Notes under the pieces: model-generated
The model's database searches: none
What the model saw: only the letters and a program-made list of their open reading frames with translations
What the model was told of the DNA's origin: nothing
Assembly (NCBI GenBank): GCA_015654615.1
Contig: JAATGN010000119.1
Location: forward strand, 1 to 36,637
Reading direction: 5' to 3'
Origin: Rhodospirillales bacterium
Lineage (GTDB): Bacteria; Pseudomonadota; Alphaproteobacteria; Rhodospirillales; Magnetospirillaceae
Length of the DNA stretch: 36,637 nucleotides
Program-made: the position numbers and the translations under genes
Shown: positions 31,265 through 36,637 of the stretch, piece after piece
How the letters are laid out: each line of letters opens with the position of its first letter
How positions within the stretch are numbered: position 1 is the stretch's first letter

Positions 31265-31286
31265 CCCCGCGCCCTCGTTCGCGGGG
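31265..31286 (+). terminator. Hairpin after the RHH-like gene
   Basis: CCCCGCG (31265-31271) and CGCGGGG (31280-31286) form a perfect 7-bp stem with an 8-base loop starting two bases after the RHH-like gene stop. The T-run of a Rho-independent terminator is absent, so it may slow RNase or act with the second hairpin downstream. Confidence 0.4.
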
Positions 31287-31324
31287 CTCGCCCGTTCGAT
31301 GTCGCCGTCCCACTCCATTCCCAA

Positions 31325-31400
31325 CCCCTCCCCCATCGAGGGGGAGGGGAGAAAAACCGCGGCTCCTTTGCCCTCGTGGGGAGGGCTGGGGCGGGGGGAC
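31325..31400. repeat. GC-skewed hairpin repeat, family D, copy 2
   Basis: CCCCTCCCCC (31325-31334) and GGGGGAGGGG (31340-31349) form a perfect 10-bp stem; the element continues with TCGTGGGGAGGGCTGGGGCGGGG to about 31400. It is related to the copy at 28411-28490 and lies downstream of the ParA/RHH-like pair. Confidence 0.6.
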
Positions 31401-31489
31401 GTGGCGGCGGCAAGTCATCGCCCGGGAGCGATCTCGGCGTCTTGGCGGTTCGAACAAGCCATGGCCCCTTGAGGCCGATCGAAATGAAA

Positions 31490-31684
31490 TAAGTTCCAAC
31501 CCAACGATTTCTTCGGAAAAAATGATAAAATACGAAATATATTAAGAACGATATTTCATTATCGAACTCCGAATGAGATATATATTTCGTCGGTGAATTT
31601 TTGATGGCAGTCCGATAGGCCTATTTACGATGGGCGCGTCTGGTATTATTTTCCAGACCATCGAAAACGATCACGAGAATACAA
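31490..31684. other. AT-rich intergenic segment with inverted repeats
   Basis: Within the 421-bp gap after the RHH-like gene the DNA turns sharply AT-rich. CGAAATATAT (31533-31542) and ATATATTTCG (31580-31589) are perfect 10-bp inverted arms 37 bases apart. Closer to the pentapeptide-repeat gene, GTCTGG (31638-31643) and CCAGAC (31653-31658) form a 9-base-loop hairpin in its leader. No gene is seen. The region probably holds the promoter of the pentapeptide gene, and may be a former insertion or a silencer-bound region. Confidence 0.55.
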
Positions 31685-32089
31685 ATGTTTCGCCTGACAT
31701 CCATTGAATCCGTCATGGATCATGTGGCTGATTTTCAAACTTTTTCCCTGACGATCGTCGAAGATGTGGTGATGCCGCGCTCCCCGCTTCCCGACATGGC
31801 CGACGCCAGCTTTCTCCGTTGCGACTTTACCGGCGCCACCATGCCGGACAATCTGGAAAACGGCCTGTTCGTCGACTGCCGCATGGACGGTCTTCGCTTC
31901 ACCGAGGCCAATCTTTTCAACGCCCGATTCGTCCGCTGCGATTTTTCGCACAGCCGGTTCCAGGGATGCGACCTGTCGGCCGCGCAATTCGAGGGATGCA
32001 GCCTCGCCACCACGGAATTCTCGGACTGCGACCTCGAAACGACCGAAATCGCCGCCGACGGGCGTCACGGGGCGCCGGTCGCCGCCTGA
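31685..32089 (+). CDS. Pentapeptide-repeat protein with regular cysteines
   Basis: The 134-residue protein has about 16 pentapeptide-repeat units (A(D/N)LxX type) from about residue 38 to 122, which should fold as a square right-handed beta-helix. Cysteines fall at 46, 65, 85, 95, 105 and 115 (RCDFT, DCRMD, RCDFS, GCDLS, GCSLA, DCDLE). With 20 residues per helical turn, C65/C85/C105 should stack on one face and C95/C115 on the opposite one. No signal peptide is seen. The N-terminal 37 residues are not repetitive. Function is unknown; some pentapeptide proteins mimic DNA and protect gyrase, but this one is short and I do not assign that. Confidence 0.75.
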   Translation: MFRLTSIESVMDHVADFQTFSLTIVEDVVMPRSPLPDMADASFLRCDFTGATMPDNLENGLFVDCRMDGLRFTEANLFNARFVRCDFSHSRFQGCDLSAAQFEGCSLATTEFSDCDLETTEIAADGRHGAPVAA

Positions 32090-32133
32090 GCGGGGATCTG
32101 CACGGCCGAAATCGTCTTTTTCGGCCGCCACGA

Positions 32134-32331
32134 TTACTGGACTGTCAAACCCATCTTCCGCACTTCCTCGATGGCGGCCGCATCCTCGACACCGGTCATT
32201 GCCGAAAGGAACATGGCCCCGGCGACGATTCCCTCCCGATGCGCGACATCTCCGGAATGGCCCTGGGCCAGGGCCTCGGAGACCGTTTCGTCATAGGCCT
32301 CGGCAATCAATTTGCGCGTCGTCGCGTCCAT
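32134..32331 (-). CDS. Small hypothetical protein
   Basis: A 65-residue helical, acidic protein starting MDATTRKLIAEAYDETVSEA, with no cysteine or signal peptide. It ends KMGLTVQ. ATG 32331 is preceded by GGGTGG. I do not recognise a family. It follows the pentapeptide gene in the opposite direction, converging on it with a 44-bp gap. The frame stays open upstream to 32475 but that part is AT-rich and non-typical. Confidence 0.5.
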   Translation of the reverse strand: MDATTRKLIAEAYDETVSEALAQGHSGDVAHREGIVAGAMFLSAMTGVEDAAAIEEVRKMGLTVQ

Positions 32332-32643
32332 CCACCCGTCTTTCCAAATGACATTGCAAACCACATACGACAGCCGCCGCAAGAAGCATAGCAAGGGCTT
32401 CTTAACACAATCAACACACACTTCCGGAACGAGATGTTGAATAATTGAGATCGACTTATATTTTAATAATAACAATCATAAAAATAGACGGAACAATATA
32501 TACACATCGAGGACAATGTCGCCGTATGGTTTAATTTCATTGGTGTGGGCATGGGGAAATCTGCGAGGAAGGGGCTTGTCCTTTTGCCTCGGCCTTCACT
32601 GTCGCAGCGGCACGGACGAAAGAATCACCGGTCCGATGCCGCC
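32332..32643. other. AT-rich gap between small gene and TonB receptor
   Basis: This 312-base stretch is AT-rich between about 32420 and 32550, with runs such as ATTTTAATAATAACAATCATAAAAA. It must contain the promoter of the minus-strand small gene at its low-coordinate end. Nothing else could be identified. A short frame continuing after the TonB receptor stop shows no recognisable domain. Confidence 0.6.
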
Positions 32644-34629
32644 TCAATAAGAGACTTTGAGCGTCAGGTAGTAGCTGGTCTCCATCCGCTGCGCCACGAC
32701 GTCGTGATAGGGCCACAGATTCTCGGCGGTCAGCTCGACCGAAAGAGTCTCGATCGGCCGCCAGGCGAGGCGGGGCGACAGGCTGGTATGGCCCTTGACG
32801 TCGACCACGGCGGTGGTGGTGGGAACCCCGGCGGTGATCAGCAATCCCTTGGTCGCCGAGGTATAGGACGCGTAAAGATCGGCCTCCCACTCTCCCCAGC
32901 CATAGCCCAGATTGGCATTGGCCTTATTGACCGGCGTGGCGTTGCGCAGTCCCCAGTCTTCGTGTTCGTGAAGACGCTGGTATGTATAGTTGCCGCCCCA
33001 GTTCCAGCCCGTCCTCGCCTTGTGCTCCAGGCTCAACTCCAGGCCGTTGGTCACCGATCCGGTCGAATCGACCACCAATTGGGTCAGCCGATACCCGACC
33101 AGGGCATTGCTGGTTTCGATGTGCGACATCGTCATGTCGTGAAAGACGGTGAGCCGCGCCGTCGCGCCCCAGTCGCGGATCTGATGATCCCAGGCCGCCT
33201 GATAGCCGTAGACGGCCGAGGCCTGCAGATCGGGATTGCCGACGAAATAGACCGGCCTTCCGCTGAAATACTGCGTCTGATATTGCCCGAGCTGCCCAAA
33301 ATTCATCAGCGACGGCAATTTGAGACCGCGCGAGAAGGAAAGGCGCAGTTTGTCGTCGTCGGTGACCGCCTTGAGCAGCGACGAGGTGACGCTGGTTCCC
33401 ATGTCGGCATGGTCGAAATCCGCATCGGTATAGATGTAATCGCGCAGGTCTCCCTGGCCGCTTCGCCCCAATTTGAAATAGTCGTAGCGCACGGCGTTGA
33501 CCATCGAAAGGGTCGGGGTGAACTGATGTTCCCACATCGCCGAACCGGCCATCAGATCTCCCGACAGGACGCCGCCGGTCACGGCAGGCGCATCCACCCG
33601 GTCGCGCCGGGCGTCGAGGCCAAGGCGAAAACTGTCGTCGGGGCCGATCTTGAACAGATCCGACAGCTGGACGGCGGCGGTCTGGTCGTCCATCCGGAAG
33701 GGACCGATCGGTTGCGACTGCACCCAAGGCAGATTGACGTCGCTATAGGAAGCGCTCGCGCTGAGGCGGCCGATCGCCGTTTCGGTCGTATAGCCGGCCT
33801 TGACCGAATCGCTCTTGATCCGGGCGTCGAAGAACACGCTGCTGGAAATCATCCGTTCGCTGACGTCGGTGTGCGACGCTTCGAGGCTGAGGCGGCTGCC
33901 GTCGTCCAGCGTGGCGCCGGCATCGAAGGACGCGGCGCGACGATCGGGATTTTTGGCGTAGGAAAGATTGGCCGGCGTCTTGAAAGCGATGCCGCTGTCA
34001 TGGACGTGATCGTCGGCGGCGGTAAGCCGGATACCGGCCCCGACGCCCAGCGGCAGGGTGGTCGTCGCCGCGAAGTCGCGGAGCGCATGATTGCCGACCC
34101 GCGCCCGCGCCATGTCGACCTTGTCGTCGACCGGATCGAAGGTGACGATATTGATCACGCCATCGACGGCGTTGAAGCCGTAAAGAGCGCTCTGCGGGCC
34201 GCGAATCACTTCGATCTGGCGAATCTCCTCCAGTTCGACCGGCAGGGCCGACCAGAAAACCTCGCCGAAACCATCGAAATAGACATGCCGGCCGTTGATC
34301 AGCACCATCACCCGGCTGGTCAAAGGCTGGATATAACCGCCGATCCCGAGGTCCGCCGACCCGGCCGATTCATGGACCACGTCGATTCCGGCCAGGCGGC
34401 GCAGCAGGGTCGGAATATCGCGGGCCCCCGAACGCTCGATATCCTGGGCGGAGATCAGATCCATCGCGACCGCGGAATTGGAAACGCGTTCGGGTTTTCC
34501 GGTGGCGCTCATGGTGACGGGTTCGCCGAACAGGGCCTCGTAACTGCCGTAATCGAACTCCTGGGCCTGAACCGTCCCGGCCAGCAGGAGCGACAGTCCG
34601 AGAGCACCGCCGGCGGCAAGCCACCTCAT
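32644..34629 (-). CDS. TonB-dependent receptor
   Basis: This 661-residue outer-membrane receptor has a signal peptide (MRWLAAGGALGLSLLLAGTVQA), a plug domain (SAQDIERSGARDIPTLLRRL, IEVIRGPQSALYGFNAVDGV) and a beta-barrel ending KVSY, with an aromatic-rich last strand. It should import an iron chelate, vitamin or carbohydrate, energised by TonB. No siderophore or heme gene is next to it; the only partner is the YfiR-like gene, whose stop lies one base before its ATG (34630 spacer). This gene order suggests coupling of the receptor to a periplasmic regulatory protein. Substrate is unknown. Confidence 0.9.
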   Translation of the reverse strand: MRWLAAGGALGLSLLLAGTVQAQEFDYGSYEALFGEPVTMSATGKPERVSNSAVAMDLISAQDIERSGARDIPTLLRRLAGIDVVHESAGSADLGIGGYIQPLTSRVMVLINGRHVYFDGFGEVFWSALPVELEEIRQIEVIRGPQSALYGFNAVDGVINIVTFDPVDDKVDMARARVGNHALRDFAATTTLPLGVGAGIRLTAADDHVHDSGIAFKTPANLSYAKNPDRRAASFDAGATLDDGSRLSLEASHTDVSERMISSSVFFDARIKSDSVKAGYTTETAIGRLSASASYSDVNLPWVQSQPIGPFRMDDQTAAVQLSDLFKIGPDDSFRLGLDARRDRVDAPAVTGGVLSGDLMAGSAMWEHQFTPTLSMVNAVRYDYFKLGRSGQGDLRDYIYTDADFDHADMGTSVTSSLLKAVTDDDKLRLSFSRGLKLPSLMNFGQLGQYQTQYFSGRPVYFVGNPDLQASAVYGYQAAWDHQIRDWGATARLTVFHDMTMSHIETSNALVGYRLTQLVVDSTGSVTNGLELSLEHKARTGWNWGGNYTYQRLHEHEDWGLRNATPVNKANANLGYGWGEWEADLYASYTSATKGLLITAGVPTTTAVVDVKGHTSLSPRLAWRPIETLSVELTAENLWPYHDVVAQRMETSYYLTLKVSY

Positions 34630-34630
34630 G

Positions 34631-35158
34631 TCAGTACTCCCTGACCATCATGCGGAACGCTTCGGAAAACTCGACCCGGCAGGATGCCGCGACGGCGCGG
34701 TTGACGACGACCTCGACACGCGGCGAGCCGGTGATTCCGACCACGCATTTGCCGGAACGCATGCAGGAAAGATCCGACGAAATCGTCAGGGCGTGATTTT
34801 TCACGGCATAGCCGAGAATGAGGTTGTCATAGGCTTCGGTGCCGTCGGCGACGATGACGATCCGGAAATCGGGCGCCTCGTCGAGCTGGTGGACCTCGAT
34901 CAGGCTTGGAATCAACTCGGCCTTCCCCGAACTGATTCCCGCATTCAACCATCCCTGGATCGCTTGGGCATCGTCCACCGATGCCTTGTTCTGGCTGTCG
35001 TAAATGACGCCCAGGGCGGTTCGGCCGCGCGGTGGCGAGGTCATGAAGTCAAAGACCCGAACGCTCACCTTCAATTCATTCAGCGTCGTCGCATTACTGG
35101 GACCGGAGAGGACCAGACACAGCAAAATCAGCATCCCGGATGCTACGACGCGGCACAT
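34631..35158 (-). CDS. YfiR-family (DUF4154) periplasmic protein
   Basis: The 175-residue protein has a signal peptide (MCRVVASGMLILLCLVLSG, then PSNA) and a YfiR-like domain: LNELKVSVRVFDFMT, FRIVIVADG, LTISSDLSCMRSGKCVVGIT and the tail VNRAVAASCRVEFSEAFRMM. Cysteines in CMRSGKC and SCR fit the paired, redox-sensitive cysteines of the family. In Pseudomonas YfiR represses the diguanylate cyclase YfiN, but no GGDEF gene is in the window; instead it sits upstream of a TonB-dependent receptor. AAGGAG precedes the ATG. It may report envelope state to a distant cyclase. Confidence 0.82.
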   Translation of the reverse strand: MCRVVASGMLILLCLVLSGPSNATTLNELKVSVRVFDFMTSPPRGRTALGVIYDSQNKASVDDAQAIQGWLNAGISSGKAELIPSLIEVHQLDEAPDFRIVIVADGTEAYDNLILGYAVKNHALTISSDLSCMRSGKCVVGITGSPRVEVVVNRAVAASCRVEFSEAFRMMVREY

Positions 35159-35228
35159 ATGCTCCTTTCCGCCCCCCTTGTCTTAGGAACCGCGAATCAC
35201 GTTAGGGGAAAAGAGTTATGGCCGTCAA

Positions 35229-35241
35229 TATAACTGTTATA
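35229..35241. promoter_or_regulatory. Short AT-rich palindrome upstream of the YfiR-like gene
   Basis: TATAAC-T-GTTATA is a perfect 13-base palindrome about 70 bp upstream of the YfiR-like start, in the gap with the LysR gene. It may be an operator for the YfiR/TonB-receptor unit. No clear Fur box was seen. Confidence 0.35.
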
Positions 35242-35318
35242 AAAAATCGGAGGCAGAATGACGGCAACCATTAAGGTTCCATCTTCTCCTTCGCAAGCCC
35301 CAAGACGAGCGCCTTTAT

Positions 35319-36242
35319 TTATCGGGACATCACAACCTTTCCCTCCGATTCCTCTCCCAGCAAATTCCAAAATTGTTCCGCCGCCAGCGTCTGCCTTGCC
35401 AGGGAACGAAACAATCTGATTTCCATTCCGATGTCCCATGTTTCGTCGGCCGCCCGGATCAATGCGCCGCGCTGCAGATCTTGCGCGATCAAACTGTAGG
35501 GGAGCCAGGCGAGTCCCCGCCCCTCCAATGCCACGGCGCGCAAAACCGCCGCCAGATGCGAGGTGAACACCGGCTCCAGGAAGGATCTGGCCTTCACCAC
35601 GCTGGGCGCCGCGGCAACGATGCGGCCCAGCCCCGATTCGGGATTGTAGGCCAGGCAGGGAATGGGCTTTTCCACTGCCCCCGGCAAGGCGTAACGGGGA
35701 CTTCCGTCCCGCGGGGCGCTGACCGGCAGCAAACGGTCATGACCGATGCATCGGGAAAGGAACTGATCCGCCCCGAGGCGTCCGGGAACGGCCGGATGGT
35801 GATGGCACAACAGGAACTGCGCCTGCCCCTGCAGCATGACCTGCTCGCAGGCCTGCAGGCTATCGGAAATCAGGCGGACCGCGCCGAACGGCCCCCTTTC
35901 CTCCAGAGAGCGCAGCCAGGTCGGGAAAAAGGTCAGGGACAGCGAATGGGTCGCGGCGAAACGCAAGGTGGCGGTGACCTGGCCGTCGGCCTCGCGGCAT
36001 TCCTCGCGACTCTGGAAAAGCCGGCGCAAGGCTTCGTCGGCGGTGGGACGAAACACCCGGCCGGCCTCGGTCAGGGCCACCGGCTGATGAGTCCGGTCGA
36101 AAAGCGGAGCGCCCACCCATTCCTCGAGAGCCCGGATGCGACGGCTCAATGCCGGCTGTGTCATATTCCGCAGCTCGGCGGCACGCGAAAAATTCGCACA
36201 ATTGGCCAGGGCCAAAAAATCTTCCAACCATGACAATTCCAT
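35319..36242 (-). CDS. LysR-family transcriptional regulator
   Basis: The 307-residue LysR protein starts with MELSWLEDFLALANCANFSR and the recognition region TQPALSRRIRALEEWVGAPL; the effector domain begins around 90. The wing reads FDRTHQPVALTEAG. It is transcribed away from a D-tartrate dehydratase-like gene 96 bp away, so it probably controls that gene. The effector domain carries HHHPAVPG (about 150), an unusual histidine cluster. ATG 36242 is chosen over a TTG at 36248. Confidence 0.9.
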   Translation of the reverse strand: MELSWLEDFLALANCANFSRAAELRNMTQPALSRRIRALEEWVGAPLFDRTHQPVALTEAGRVFRPTADEALRRLFQSREECREADGQVTATLRFAATHSLSLTFFPTWLRSLEERGPFGAVRLISDSLQACEQVMLQGQAQFLLCHHHPAVPGRLGADQFLSRCIGHDRLLPVSAPRDGSPRYALPGAVEKPIPCLAYNPESGLGRIVAAAPSVVKARSFLEPVFTSHLAAVLRAVALEGRGLAWLPYSLIAQDLQRGALIRAADETWDIGMEIRLFRSLARQTLAAEQFWNLLGEESEGKVVMSR

Positions 36243-36338
36243 GGTCAATACCCACCCCGCATTAAGCGATCACAAATCCGAATTGGCCCGACGGCGGTGC
36301 GGAGCCCTACTCTCGACGCAGCAACGAGGGACAATACC

Positions 36339-36637
36339 ATGCGCATTACCGACATTCGTGAGAAGACTTTTTCCATCGCCTCGCCCATCGCCAACGCCTA
36401 CATCGATTTCAGCAAGATGACCTGTTCGGTGGTCGCCGTGGTGACCGATGTGATTCGCGACGGAAAGCCGGTCATCGGTTACGGCTTCAACTCGAACGGT
36501 CGCTACGGCGCCGGCGGCCTGCTGCGGGACCGCTTCCTGCCGAGACTGCGCGAGGCCGATCCGAAATCGCTGATCGACGACGCCAACGGCAATCTCGATC
36601 CCTTCCGCATCTGGTCCACCATGATGTCGAATGAAAA
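36339..36637 (+). CDS. tarD: D-tartrate dehydratase-like enolase-superfamily protein, partial
   Basis: The first 99 codons of a gene cut by the window end encode MRITDIREKTFSIASPIANA, DFSKMTCSVVAVVTDV, and GYGFNSNGRYGAGGLLRDRF, which match the N-terminal capping domain of mandelate racemase/muconate-lactonizing superfamily dehydratases, and most closely D(-)-tartrate dehydratase as I remember it (INITIAL text of TarD is near identical in pattern). The barrel with the catalytic Lys/His lies beyond the window. Such enzymes convert tartrate to oxaloacetate. GAGGGAC precedes the ATG. A divergent LysR gene fits sugar-acid induction. Other acid-sugar dehydratases remain possible. Confidence 0.75.
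   Translation, partial: MRITDIREKTFSIASPIANAYIDFSKMTCSVVAVVTDVIRDGKPVIGYGFNSNGRYGAGGLLRDRFLPRLREADPKSLIDDANGNLDPFRIWSTMMSNE

Noticed and set aside
31265..31286. A Rho-independent terminator after the RHH-like gene with full confidence.
   Set aside because: The stem is clear but no T-run follows, so only a low-confidence call is given.
32537..32643. A further gene downstream of the TonB receptor on the minus strand (for example a cyclase or kinase).
   Set aside because: The three frames were read: none gives a signal peptide, transmembrane helix or domain, and stops occur within a few dozen codons.
32545..34644. A 699-codon plus-strand open frame antisense to the TonB receptor.
   Set aside because: Composition is typical of codon-bias shadow, while the minus strand encodes a complete TonB-dependent receptor with signal peptide and plug motifs.

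Overview
The window is GC-rich, densely packed chromosomal DNA with alphaproteobacterial gene content (DUF482 acetyltransferase-like protein, DUF445 protein, YceI/cytochrome b561 operon, small ParA ATPase, hemerythrin, HAE1-type efflux pump). I infer a Gram-negative Rhodospirillales-type bacterium, perhaps near Magnetospirillum or Telmatospirillum: kdsB, a TonB receptor and an RND pump show an outer membrane with Kdo-containing lipopolysaccharide. No rRNA, tRNA, CRISPR array, transposase or prophage gene was seen.

Layout. 1-600: palindromic repeat and a decayed VapC-type toxin-antitoxin pair. 680-3036: YbfB/YjiJ-type MFS exporter divergent from a LysR regulator. 3195-4088: alpha/beta hydrolase. 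4457-7056: arginase and ornithine cyclodeaminase (arginine to ornithine to proline) divergent from an Lrp/AsnC regulator. 7473-9771: RidA protein, SDR oxidoreductase and a LysR regulator whose divergent promoter carries a perfect 19-bp palindrome. 9795-12780: DUF445 protein, DUF482 protein and a small secreted Thr/Ser-rich protein. 13008-14745: two-domain hemerythrin and serine acetyltransferase. 15204-19620: two-gene RND efflux operon with a very clear promoter overlapping an inverted repeat. 19817-22716: YceI - cytochrome b561 - YceI - remnant of a VOC/glyoxalase gene - GhrA-type reductase. 22981-26523: MarC protein, GNAT, NUDIX, histidine-phosphatase-like protein and kdsB. 26812-28391: chemoreceptor plus STAS protein. 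28501-30096: Pro-rich exported protein, Spy/CpxP-like protein, YbaK-type deacylase. 30170-31263: orphan ParA ATPase with a Lys-rich ribbon-helix-helix-like partner behind a strong promoter containing CGATAT repeats. 31685-32331: pentapeptide-repeat protein with a cysteine ladder and a small hypothetical protein. 32644-35158: YfiR-like protein and TonB-dependent receptor. 35319-36637: LysR regulator divergent from the start of a D-tartrate dehydratase-like gene (cut by the window end).

Several families of long inverted repeats (GTGGCACCGGCGT, ACACGGACGGACACGG, GTCATTGCGAGC, CCCTCCCC types, and a nested GTGTCGTCAGTT element) sit between genes; some probably also act as terminators.

No single locus is an obviously new defence or biosynthetic system. 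The most unusual items are the ParA/RHH-like cassette with its operator-like promoter, the MCP-STAS pair whose receptor has an AT-rich N-terminal module, the VOC gene remnant wedged between yceI and ghrA, the cysteine-ladder pentapeptide protein, and the histidine-phosphatase-like protein lacking its second catalytic histidine. All functions are inferred from sequence recognition without database searches.
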